Assembly: GCA_964030785.1 (NCBI GenBank)
Contig: OZ034971.1
Location: 42,362,804-42,426,803 of the forward strand
Direction: 5' to 3'
DNA from: Siderastrea siderea
Lineage: Eukaryota; Cnidaria; Anthozoa; Scleractinia; Rhizangiidae
DNA: 64,000 nucleotides
A program made the translations under genes and the position numbers. Under the pieces are notes generated by a model. That model worked only from the letters and a program-made list of their open reading frames with translations. It was not told where the DNA came from and searched no databases. Of the stretch, positions 46,456-55,005 are shown in pieces; the stretch's first letter is position 1, and the number at the start of each line of letters is the position of its first letter.

Positions 46456-47402
46456 ACGGGAGCCAACATGTGCGGTGGAGTGAGTGATGTCAGCCCCACA
46501 AAGGTTGTTTTCATTTTTTTGGTGGCACGATCATATTTGATTTCTCTTAGTAAATCGACAATCCGGTTGCCGACCATTGAGCTGCTACCCACATCTGAAT
46601 ACACATGTAAAGTGCGTGTAGGATCTTTGATGACGGATCGAAACGCGTGATTCAAGTTGACAAATTTCCAACTGACTCGCATACTTAACCATATCCAAGT
46701 GACGTTAGATGTATAACCTTTATCCACGGTGGTCGTGTAATACAGAGGATCTCCAACCGTACTAGTAAAATCAGCCTCATTTTTAGCTGGGACTCTTCCA
46801 TTAGGGAAAATCATGATGAGATTGGGTCCAATTTCATAGCCACCAGCAGCATTTTGTGTAAACCACCCCATCTTTAGAGCAAGTTTGACATTAAAAGCCA
46901 CATAAGGGAAGTAGAAATCATTATCGGGGAATTTTCTTCTGGCTACATTACTGTTATCCAAAAACAAATCGTCTCCCTGCCACTTGAATTGTCCACACGT
47001 GTGTTTTCCATTATCTTTTTCGAGGTATCCATAATCGGTCCAAGATACTTCTTGAAACTGTTTATCAAACCATTTGAGACACACTTTTATAAAACTGACC
47101 CCATCCACAACCCAACCATCATCTTGGATAAGACTAAGTAGGAGATTGTGTGTTTGTCTCTTGATATTACCAGCAGTTTTAATTTTATAACATGTCATAC
47201 CGATGATAGCTTCTTTTAAGTTGGCAATAGGTGTCAAATTTACATTGGACCCTACCTGTAGGGAAATGGAGCTGAGACCCACTTTCCATCCATCCCCGAT
47301 CAATCTGAGAGGTTTGGGTAAACAAACCTTAAACGAGTTCGATTGATTGTTGGGAAATTCTTTACGATTACTATGACTGGGTAAAGTCACAAAGAACGAC
47401 AT
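46452..47402 (-). CDS. Polinton-type structural protein candidate A (intact, 316 aa)
   Basis: An uninterrupted ORF runs from ATG 47402 to TAG at 46452. It starts FVTLPSHSNRKEFPNN, followed by FKVCLPKPLRLIGDGWKVGL, and has a C-terminal LHVYSDVGSSSMVG then DLLREI. Both blocks recur in protein B and in a Polinton-borne protein family I recall from cnidarian and arthropod elements (FPxNTxxxF...L...GxWxVGLxEI, then VYCDxxxxQxVGDxxxPLLR). The composition suggests beta-sheet; no signal peptide or membrane segment. I infer a capsid-associated or fibre-like role, unproven. An AATAAA lies downstream of the upstream paralog, so each gene may be a separate transcript. Confidence 0.6.
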   Translation of the reverse strand: MSFFVTLPSHSNRKEFPNNQSNSFKVCLPKPLRLIGDGWKVGLSSISLQVGSNVNLTPIANLKEAIIGMTCYKIKTAGNIKRQTHNLLLSLIQDDGWVVDGVSFIKVCLKWFDKQFQEVSWTDYGYLEKDNGKHTCGQFKWQGDDLFLDNSNVARRKFPDNDFYFPYVAFNVKLALKMGWFTQNAAGGYEIGPNLIMIFPNGRVPAKNEADFTSTVGDPLYYTTTVDKGYTSNVTWIWLSMRVSWKFVNLNHAFRSVIKDPTRTLHVYSDVGSSSMVGNRIVDLLREIKYDRATKKMKTTFVGLTSLTPPHMLAPV

Positions 47403-47565
47403 GTTGCAAATGATGGTGAACTCAGTTTATTCATTCATTTTAAAGCATCCGTGCTATATTCGTAAAGTTGGATGAGCAGAAGAAACAAGCAGAAGAAACC
47501 ACTTCATGTCTATTTTGATATAGAAGCTCGATCAGAATGGTCAAACACCAAACTAGTTGTCCAGT

Positions 47566-48594
47566 TTATTCATTTTTAAAATGTAAGGTGACAATGGTAT
47601 GATCGTCTTTAAACTTGACGAGTTCTTCACCTGATTCGGTGTTTTCGGTCATTTTGATTTCAATGATGTCAATGACTTGATTTCGAACGGGTAAATAGTG
47701 GATTTGTGTTGGTTCAAAATACACTTTGCCTTTTCCTTTGCGAGGATAATGGACTTCTCTCAACAAATCGGTCACTCGTCCAACCACAGAACTCCCACTG
47801 ACATCCGAATAGACATGAAGAGAACACATGGGCTGTTTGACCATTCGATCAAATGCTAGATTCAAGTTGGTAAATTTCCAACTGACTCGGGCACTCAAAT
47901 AAAACCAAGTCACGCCATTGTTATCCGTTTGATGACGCATGTACAAAGGGTTTCCATCCTTGTCTTGAAAATCCCGCTGACCAAGGTTCGGTACTTTACC
48001 ATCATTATACACAATTTGTAGATTGACCCCTGCTTCCCACTCATTTTTCCAATCTGTCCGAATCCAACCCATCTTTTTACCAAACACTGAATTAAAAGCA
48101 AAATGAGGTAACGGATCCACTACACCCGGAAATCGAACTCGGACTACTTTGGAATTGTCCAACAACAGATCATCTCCATCCCATTTAAACTTGAGACATG
48201 TATGTTTGTCGCCATGTTTTTCTCCAGATTCGTACTCTCGTCTAAAATCTTGACCTTGTTCATGTTCCAACCATTGTAGATATGCTTTCATAAACGATAC
48301 GCCGTCCGCAATCGAATCAACGTCTTTCAAGACATTCAATGTCAAATTGTGATATTTGTAGATAAAGGTAGCATATTTTTTCTTACGAACACAGGACGTT
48401 TGAAAAACCGGTTGATCGTAGGGGGTGATATGACTCAGGGTGACACCACGATCTGGGATAGAAATGGAGCTGAGACCAACTTGCCAGCCATCGCCGGTCA
48501 ATCATAGAGGTTCCGCTAAACGGATCTTGAATGCACTGGCATGATTGTTTGGGAATTCTTTACGATTACTATGACTGGGTAGGGTCACGTACAT
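47566..48594 (-). pseudogene. Polinton-type structural protein candidate B (one nonsense codon)
   Basis: ATG 48594 opens YVTLPSHSNRKEFPNNHASA, and codon 31 is TGA (48502-48504) where protein A has Arg. The rest (ORF from 48501) is open to TAA 47566-47568, giving 342 codons in all. It shares with protein A the GDGWxVGLSSIS segment, a LNLAFDRMVKQPMCSLHVYS segment and DLLREV. The stop is followed at once by an AATAAA polyadenylation hexamer on the minus strand. Its start lies inside the last codons of the integrase gene. It is one substitution from being a full-length gene. Confidence 0.6.
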
Positions 48595-49620
48595 CTTCGG
48601 TTGAAATCCAACTGTTATACTTGTCGGGCGACCCTTTCCATTTGACCAAAAACTGATTTTTCTGACGTTGAAGTACTTTTTCTACCCTAAACACATCCGT
48701 GACATAGACTTTTTGCAAGTCTTGTTCGTAGAAGGTACCCTCCACAGGTGTTCCATCCCACTCTTTAATCTTGTAAGCAGGAAAAGGTTTGACTTTATCC
48801 ACGATAAACACTTCTTCGGTCCACCCTGGTAAATACCCTTTTTCAAACGTGCGATGGATTTTATTCAATCGTACCATATCTCCTTTTTTAAGCGTAGCTT
48901 TCTGTGTCTTTTTCTTTTGACCATACAAGGTTTTCCGTACTTGTCCTTCGTTTTTAGCCGTAACTTCTTTCGGTGCCATCTTAATACTGCGGTGATAGCT
49001 TGCATTGTAACCATCGACTAAATCTTGTAAAATATCCGTAAATTGTAAGGTATTGGTGGCCGTAAAATAACGATACATATGTTGTTTCAAGGTTCTGTTA
49101 AATCGTTCCACGACCACCGCTTTAGCATCGCCTCCAGTTGAAAAATGTCATGGTCTTTTAACCAAGTTTTCATCGCTTGATTATAGAATTGCTTGCCTTT
49201 ATCTGTTTGAAGTTTTTGAGGTTTTCGTTTATCTTTGAGGATACGTTGAAAGGCTTATACCACCGTGAGACCTTTCTTGTCTTGAAGAGGTTCCACCCAA
49301 GCATATTTGGATAAGGCATCAATGACAGTTAATAGATACCGAACCCCTTTGTAAAATTTTGCCAAATTTTGCGTTTCAATCAAATCTGCAGCCCATTGTT
49401 CGTCTTTCGTCATCACCTTGACAGGTAAGGTAGGAAATCGACGTTGTCTGGGTTTATGAAGTGTGTAAGCCAAATCTTTCCATAAGAGATTTTGAGCGCG
49501 TTTCACAGGAATTTTCCAAGTCTTGGCATAACGTTGAACACCTCCTAAACTTCCAGGTTTGGACGGGTCACGATATCGTTTTAAGAGGGCTTGGGCTGGG
49601 GTGACTTTTCGAGGTGCCAT
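48569..49620 (-). pseudogene. Retroviral-type integrase with chromodomain (element 3)
   Basis: ATG 49620 (MAPRKVTPAQALLKRYRD) opens an N-terminal domain, then the catalytic core. Its acidic triad is visible: D in QWAADLIE (near 49400), D in LQTDKGKQFYN (near 49195) and E in VVERFNRTL (near 49110). A TAA at 49255-49257 and a one-base shift in a T-run near 49145 interrupt it. The C-terminus carries a chromodomain (VEKVLQRQKNQFLVKWKGSP...NSWI), a module that can direct insertion to marked chromatin in related integrases. The stop at 48569 overlaps the start of structural gene B by 26 bp. Confidence 0.8.
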
Positions 49621-49911
49621 AAGATGTCTTCCAACGTCAAAATCGACGGAATCGGGTATTTCTTTTGGATTTTTTGAAACCAATAAAACGGTTTAGAACC
49701 CGTTTTTAGCCATAACATAAAAACGACCCATCGGTAGATATTTTCTTCCACACAGGTTTCTTGAAACACTTGTAAAGGATCGTCAACATAAGGGGGAATC
49801 ATCTTTATCTCCTTCTTGGAGTTCAAATAATCTTTGACAGAGATGAACATGACTTTTATAGAGGAACCAACTCCGGAGCGTTTCACAGACGAACAACAGA
49901 CAGCCTGCCAT
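49582..49911 (-). pseudogene. Small ORF between integrase and GRF gene, frameshifted
   Basis: From ATG 49911 a 42-codon frame reads MAGCLLFVCETLRSWFLYKS and stops near 49783. The overlapping frame (ORF from 49886) continues VDDPLQVFQETCVEEN and a WVVFMLWLKTGSKPFYWFQK segment to 49582, overlapping the integrase start. Together they would make about 110 residues, rich in Trp and Phe. No family recognised. The tight fit between neighbours supports a real element gene, now broken by a frameshift. Confidence 0.4.
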
Positions 49912-49948
49912 GTTACAAATAAACCTTTATTTCACACAACGTTACTTA

Positions 49949-50839
49949 TTAAAACAAACCTATTTTAGCTCTTTCGATGACATCTTTATGAAGAGGTACA
50001 TAATCGATTTGAACCTGGTCAGCTCTTTTTTGAAAGTCTTTCATACTTTCAGAATACAAGGGTGGCGGTGCTGCTGCGTCTGCTGCCTCCATCAACCATT
50101 TTTGAATGCTGAAAGGATCTTTCCAGTTGTTGACTTCAATCGGTTGATCAGCCCAGCGGAAGAATCGACATTGGGTAAACGGTTTGTTTCGGCAGGAGAG
50201 GTACATACGTCCAGGGTTTTTATAGGAATGACTCTGACGAAGACGAGGAAGAAAACCACAGTAGCCTAACAGTTCTCCCCAACGATCTTGAATATCCTTG
50301 TGAACATCGTTGTAAGCACCTTTCATGTAAGACTCGGCTTCATCTTTTCCTACCAGTGAGATCAGACAAGGTTGCGACGGGCATTTCAGCAAGTTGTATC
50401 CTTTGGCATTGGGAACATGAGTCAGCAATTCAATGTGGAACGGACAGACCATGGGATTTTCTTGACTATCTTGGCTGGTAGACAGGATTTCGCCTTCTTC
50501 CAGTTTGACTTTATGTAGTGGGGTCATTTGGTTAACTGGTTTGCTGAGGGCGTCTGCTTTCAAGTATTGCTTCTTAAGATCTTTCTCTGTTTCTTCCACG
50601 GCTTTATGCATTTCTTCCACAGCCTGACATACTTGGGAGTCATCCATCTTACGTTTCTTTTCTGGTTGTTCTTTGGCTTCTTTTTTAGGTTTTCTCTTCT
50701 TTTGACTTTCGTCGAAACCCTTTTGGAACCCTTCACTTTGAAAGATGGTCGATAAACGAACCATACGTTTCAATCTTTCTTCTCCATCTTTTTCGGCCTG
50801 ACTGAGATCCAAGGGAGCAGGACGTTTCTTTGGAGCCAT
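49949..50839 (-). CDS. GRF-type zinc-finger protein of Polinton/adintovirus-like block (intact)
   Basis: An uninterrupted 296-codon ORF from ATG 50839. The N-terminal ~110 residues are very basic and helical (KKRKPKKEAKEQPEKKRK, a likely nuclear-localisation segment). A CPFH...KCPSQPC pattern near residues 133-155 looks like one zinc-binding site. YCGFLPRLRQSHSYKNPGR followed by LSC and QCRFFRW near 190-235 resembles a GRF zinc finger, found in nucleic-acid enzymes. A TATAAAAA box lies about 36 bp upstream (50882-50875). An AATAAA for this gene follows its stop (49931-49926). It could bind DNA or RNA of the element; exact role unknown. Confidence 0.6.
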   Translation of the reverse strand: MAPKKRPAPLDLSQAEKDGEERLKRMVRLSTIFQSEGFQKGFDESQKKRKPKKEAKEQPEKKRKMDDSQVCQAVEEMHKAVEETEKDLKKQYLKADALSKPVNQMTPLHKVKLEEGEILSTSQDSQENPMVCPFHIELLTHVPNAKGYNLLKCPSQPCLISLVGKDEAESYMKGAYNDVHKDIQDRWGELLGYCGFLPRLRQSHSYKNPGRMYLSCRNKPFTQCRFFRWADQPIEVNNWKDPFSIQKWLMEAADAAAPPPLYSESMKDFQKRADQVQIDYVPLHKDVIERAKIGLF

Positions 50840-50874
50840 CGTTTGAGAATGATTTCAAGGCTCTGAGAATCATG

Positions 50875-50882
50875 TTTTTATA
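50875..50882 (-). promoter_or_regulatory. TATA box of the GRF gene
   Basis: TATAAAAA on the minus strand, 36 bp before the ATG at 50839. Distance and sequence fit a core promoter. Confidence 0.5.
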
Positions 50883-50892
50883 ACGACTAGTT

Positions 50893-51151
50893 TGACGTCA
50901 TTATGGTTAAGTCATAATAGTGGGTTGGGTATAAACATCCGGTTGCCCCGCACTTGTCTGCTTAGGTCACAATAGTGGGTGTAACATCCGGTTGCCTAGA
51001 CTTGCCTGCTTAGGTCACAATAGTAACATCCGTTTGCCTAGACTTGCCTACTTATGTCATAATAGAGGGTGTAACATCCGTTTGCTTAAACTTGCCTGCT
51101 TGACGTCATAATAGAGGGCTAGGTATAAACATCCGGTCATGACTCTATATA
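50893..51151. promoter_or_regulatory. Divergent promoter region with tandem repeats and CRE palindromes
   Basis: Five copies of a 42-55-bp unit begin with GTCATAATAG or GTCACAATAG at 50911, 50966, 51014, 51056 and 51105. Units share AACATCCGGTTGCC and CTTGCCTGCTTA. Perfect CREB/ATF palindromes TGACGTCA lie at the two outer edges (50893-50900 and 51101-51108). TATATA at 51146-51151 faces the plus-strand start at 51180; the other TATA faces the GRF gene. The arrangement suggests a shared upstream activating region for two divergent genes, or a replication-type repeat region. Inference from position and sequence only. Confidence 0.6.
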
Positions 51152-51179
51152 CTGGGTATGCTTTACTCTGTTTTTCAAA

Positions 51180-51239
51180 ATGCCACCTAACATCAACATG
51201 ATTGGAGAACCTATGGAAGTAGCCGTTGGAGCTGGACAT
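51180..51239 (+). pseudogene. Start of a divergent element gene, cut after about 20 codons
   Basis: ATG 51180, 29 bp after a TATATA box, opens MPPNINMIGEPMEVAVGAGH, then the sequence switches at 51238-51240 to the host array repeat (TTGCCTCC...GTCTTCAAG). The frame continues by chance. The lost gene was probably the first plus-strand gene of the element. The PLA2 gene at 25284 (plus strand, lacking its 5' end) is a candidate for its remainder, not proven. Confidence 0.45.
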
Positions 51240-51650
51240 GTTGCCTCCAAGAAGTCTTCAAGAAGGGCTTCAACTGACAGGTCACCTTCTCACCTCTCGT
51301 CAGGCGTCTGCAGTGCCTCGCTATTTCATCTTTGGTAAAAGCTTTCCTCACAGCATATACTCACTCGTATTTGAAACAACCTCCATTTTCATCTGCTCCT
51401 TCGTGGTGCTATTAAGCTGTTTCAGACTATCTTTGTCCCATTCGAAAATACATTTGGCAAGGCTTTCCATAAAACACCGTACAGTAGATGGTTTTCACTA
51501 CAGCTGCTAGCTGCAAATCACCACATAAAATTGTAGATGTCTTGCCGAAGAGTAGTCTCAAGTGTGTATTGTTCTGTTGACCTATTGGCATTAGCAACGA
51601 TGCCTTGTGAAGTTTAAAGTACATGAGCTGCACTTTATGCTTGGGTCTTG
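51240..51650 (-). pseudogene. Transposase-like array module c, isolated copy
   Basis: It contains the TGACAGGTCACCTTCTCACC anchor at 51275, then the same order of motifs as the other c modules (minus strand ESLAKCIFEWDKD-like near 51470). It shows that the repeat family of 14-35 kb also lies here, at the right edge of the Polinton-like block. Confidence 0.5.
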
Positions 51651-52249
51651 GTGGAGTCTTAGGCGGATCCTCAGTTTTCCTTGCTAGCTAAGGAAGGAAA
51701 TCTACCATTTTCAGCCCACTGATCCTCACCCAGTTCTTGGACCTTCAATCAAAACAGAGCGAAACAATAACATGGCTAAAACATACTTTTGGTCAACTTT
51801 AACCGTATTTGGACTTCAGACAGAACCACCCCAAAATCAAAACGAGTAAAGGAACACGCATCAAACTGTTATAAGTTGCAAGATGGGTCTCAAGTTATAT
51901 TGGGTAGCAATACCTCTGTTGGCTAGGAAAGTACCCGGGTCTTAAAACTGTGAGACAAGGAAATGATCTTTGTCATCTGTTAATCGCCTTTCTTCTGGCA
52001 CTAAACTGAATAGTCGATTATACGAATGACAAGGAAACAGACTAGATATCCAGAAGAGTGGTTGGATTTTGAGATACTGTTATTCTGTTTTTTGTAGACT
52101 TGTGTGAACAGCTGTCATTACCAGCTTTGTCAAGGGACTCTTAAAATGGCCAAGCAAAAATGTTTCAACATTGAGAGATACGACATCAGGCTAGACAAAC
52201 GTAAACACTTACCACAGGATAACGCATCCTTGATGGCAAACAGCTGTTA
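51651..52249. other. No gene seen
   Basis: Only short ORFs. No repeat ends recognised. Confidence 0.4.
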
Positions 52250-52341
52250 ATTACATGTACGCAACAATTCAACGACAGTGTTTGGCAAAACGTGGGCAGA
52301 CTTTATTGATCGGAACTTCTGGGTCAAACCTCTAAACTGCC
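52250..52341. repeat. Split direct repeat B2
   Basis: TTACATGT...AACAATTCAACGACAGTGTT to ...AAACTGCC, matching B1 with a few differences. Confidence 0.85.
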
Positions 52342-52358
52342 TGGGAGGAAGGGATGGG

Positions 52359-52489
52359 AAATACAAACGAGAACGAGGAAACTAACCTAACACGATGTGG
52401 CGATTGACGCGACAATGTGATCGTGAAATATAACACACTAGCGATTATACAGTTATTCTTTAACCTAAATTAACTAAAGTTAATATCAT
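52359..52489. repeat. Split direct repeat A2
   Basis: AAATACAAACGAGAACGA to TTAATATCAT, matching A1 at 54875-55005 without length change. Confidence 0.85.
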
Positions 52490-52492
52490 TTC

Positions 52493-52585
52493 ATTACATG
52501 TAAACAACAATTCAACGACAGTGTTTGGCAAAAACGTGGGCAGACTTTATTGATAGGGACTTCTGGGTCAAACCTATAAACTGCC
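52493..52585. repeat. Split direct repeat B1
   Basis: Directly abuts A2 and matches B2. Confidence 0.85.
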
Positions 52586-52668
52586 CAAAAAGCTAAGGAC
52601 CCAGGAGTAATGAAAATAATAATCAGATAGTAAGAAAAAAAATTTCATAAGGGTTCGCATAACAGTAC

Positions 52669-53652
52669 CTAGAGTTCTCTGATTTGGCTATTTTGGGAGA
52701 AAAGTTTTAATATACTGGAGATAGGGGTACGTATATATCTGTGGTAACAGTCTGATGACCAGCGGCCAAGTGTTTTTATTTCATAGCCGTTCAGTACAGC
52801 AGATGATGCCGAGGTGGCCCCTTCTACGCAAAAACTGTGCCACCGTATGCTAAGGGGTCAAATCCGAGTAGACGCAGTTCCTGGGATACAAATTTTAGAA
52901 AAACTGGATGGGATAAGGCTGATCCGTCATCTTGGGCAAACAAGGGGCTGGAATCTGCAGAGGTGTTGTTTTCCTTGTGCAAGTCAAGAAGCTGGGACGT
53001 GATGCAGACTGGACAGATAAAGTGGCTGCTGTGACCCGCGTACAAGATGTGACCACGACAAAATTGGTCAGTTTTGGACGTCTTTAGGCGTAGCATGACG
53101 TACTAGTGACCCTCGGAGGATGTCTTGAGTTACAGATCGGCTATGGTGAGGTGGGATGCAGGAGAAAAGGCATTCGGCCGAGAAACCATGAATTCACCAC
53201 AGCGAAGGAAGATGAAATGTACTTAAATTAATGAAGGGGCGCATGAAATTCAACATGTCAAACGTAATGGGTAGCTTTTGTGTGGGTGGTTCGCTGTGAA
53301 CACGGAAGATACCGTGTAGTTTGTTTCAGCTGCAAGGTGTCTTTCAGGAGGATGTCGAAACCATGAGCTTTGTGGAGTGCGTGAACTGCAGGGTAGACTG
53401 GGATGGATTGAGGCGTTGGGCCAAGTCAGCTGCGAACAATTGGAACATATACTGCGAAGCTGGCAAGACTTGGAGCTGGTGCTGAGTGCAGAAATCCAAG
53501 AACTGACGCTGTGGAGCACTGTAGGTACGCTGAGTAGAAGGAGCCAGTCTGTGGTGGAAATAGTAGTTGACCTTCATTGGAAGGGAGTTAGGAAAATCTC
53601 TGGTTCTAGAGTTAGATGTGGGTCGGCATCCGGTGTCAAAGATCTGAAGCAA
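52669..53652 (-). pseudogene. Tyrosine recombinase of the retrotransposon
   Basis: The N-terminal SAM-like region (ORF from 53652) has HHRLAPSTQRTYSAPQRQFL. The middle is frameshifted (a CGEF remnant near 53180). The ORF from 53096 has MLRLKTSKTDQF and SALSHPVFLKFVSQELRLLG. A one-base shift near 52840 disrupts the HxxR box, which reads HSFC where the family has HSFR. The last part reads LGRWSSDCYHRYIRTP with the catalytic Tyr, ending at TAG 52669-52671. It would integrate circular cDNA in an intact element. Confidence 0.7.
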
Positions 53653-54185
53653 CTCATCTGTAAATGAGACAGGGCATCAGCACGATTATTCTGGGTACCT
53701 GGGATATGTACAGCAGAGATTTCTATGCTATAATGCGCGCAGAGGAAGAATGCATAACGAGCAAGGGTCATGCTATGGGGACACACGCTGCAGCCTTTCT
53801 GAAGGATATGTACGATGGCCTCATCGCAGTCGTTAGCACTGTGATGATCATAAATAGTTCCTTGAAGGTGATTGAACGGCAAGCGGAACATGCCGAAGAG
53901 CCATGCCCCTTGGAAGTAAGCTCCGAATGCCCAATTGCTGGCATCGGTGTAGAATTCCAACAGTGTTACAGCTCCAGTGGTTGTCGAAAAAGAAGCTCTT
54001 ACCATTCCACGTCGGTAGAAAAGTTTCCTACCATTGTAAGTCTTTTTTGAAAGCCTTAGAGAGACATAAGTGGTGATGGGGGTGACATGCCCTAGATAAG
54101 AGAGTGAGCATGCGTGACAGAAATGTCTGTCCCGGACATTTCTCGCTTGAAGTTTCCTTATGCTTATAACGAAATTGAAAAACAA
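53574..54185 (-). CDS. RNase H region of the retrotransposon pol gene
   Basis: 203 codons open. After the end of the RT thumb comes LLEFYTDASNWAFGAYFQGA (first Asp), later a DCDEAIVHIL region and HIPGTQNNRADALSHLQ near the end, the order of DIRS-type RNase H. The RT active site (upstream) is absent. It overlaps the recombinase start by about 80 bp, in a different frame as in relatives. Confidence 0.65.
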   Translation of the reverse strand: MFFNFVISIRKLQARNVRDRHFCHACSLSYLGHVTPITTYVSLRLSKKTYNGRKLFYRRGMVRASFSTTTGAVTLLEFYTDASNWAFGAYFQGAWLFGMFRLPFNHLQGTIYDHHSANDCDEAIVHILQKGCSVCPHSMTLARYAFFLCAHYSIEISAVHIPGTQNNRADALSHLQMSCFRSLTPDADPHLTLEPEIFLTPFQ

Positions 54186-54541
54186 AATTGTAAAAGGGAA
54201 ATTTCATTTTCTAAAATTAACCATATTCACGGTCTCAAATTAATTGTAGATGGACTACATCATGGACCCTCTCAATTTTTACGCATCAAGTAGTTAACAC
54301 TGTACGTGACTTCCACAAAACAGCATTTAATATGATTGTGTAAACCTTGCACATAACTTAAAAATAAAATAAAATACGATAAACGGATATTTAACGAGAA
54401 ATAAATAGGCGTACATTTTACGAAGGTCGATACAGAATTGAGAGATGGACAGCTTACATAAAACGATGTAAAATTGAAGTTGAGAAGGGTTCAACCTTCA
54501 TTAGAAATCAGTTTAACTATAGTATACTAGCATAAATTTAA

Positions 54542-54722
54542 TCACTTTTTCTTTCTTACATTTCTCCTTTGCGGAGCTTGGCGATCACATTTCTCAAGGC
54601 CGGCAAACTGCAGGGCCAAATCATGGACCCGCTCCGATAAACTCTGAACCGCAGAGAGGAGTGCAGAAATATCCTCGTGTTTGGATGTGGCGCTAGGACT
54701 TTTTGGGGGGGGGATCTGCCAT
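54542..54722 (-). pseudogene. Gag N-terminal fragment of the retrotransposon
   Basis: ATG 54722 (MADPPP) with a C-run, then (from a neighbouring frame) KSPSATSKHEDISALLSAVQ and a coiled-coil SLSERVHDLALQFAG, ending in a basic RRNVRKKK tail at 54542. It lies just after A1 as expected for gag. The rest of gag and RT were deleted. Confidence 0.45.
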
Positions 54723-54874
54723 GGCACTCTGAATATCTTCACTGTCTGAATCACTTTTTTTCCGGTTCGCCTGTACACTGAGGCCCTGGAGGTCCGTAAT
54801 AATGTTGCGAGTGGGCTGTGTGGCAGCCAGGACACTTGGTTTTTCGTATTTGCCACACCGGGAATCGTAAATAT

Positions 54875-55005
54875 AAATACAAACGAGAACGACAAAAGTA
54901 ATGTAACACGATGTGGCGATCGACGCGACAGTGTGATCGTGAAATATATTACACTACCCATTGTACAATTATTCATTAACCCAAATTATCTAAAGTTAAT
55001 ATCAT
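54875..55005. repeat. Split direct repeat A1
   Basis: 131 bp, matching A2, at the 5' end of the minus-strand element. Confidence 0.85.

Larger units (their letters stand above)
52250..55005 (-). mobile_element. Tyrosine-recombinase retrotransposon (PAT/Ngaro-like), internally deleted
   Basis: On the minus strand the order is A1 (55005-54875), gag start, RNase H, tyrosine recombinase, B1 (52585-52493), A2 (52489-52359), B2 (52341-52250). This is the A1-ORFs-B1-A2-B2 split-direct-repeat plan of PAT/Ngaro retrotransposons. A1 and A2 are both 131 bp and about 85 percent alike; B1 and B2 are about 92 bp. The element is only 2.75 kb because the reverse transcriptase is missing. Such elements integrate through a recombinase rather than a DDE integrase. 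Confidence 0.8.

Noticed and set aside
50893..51151. Simple satellite
   Set aside because: Only five units, located precisely between divergent start codons with TATA boxes, so a regulatory reading is more likely.
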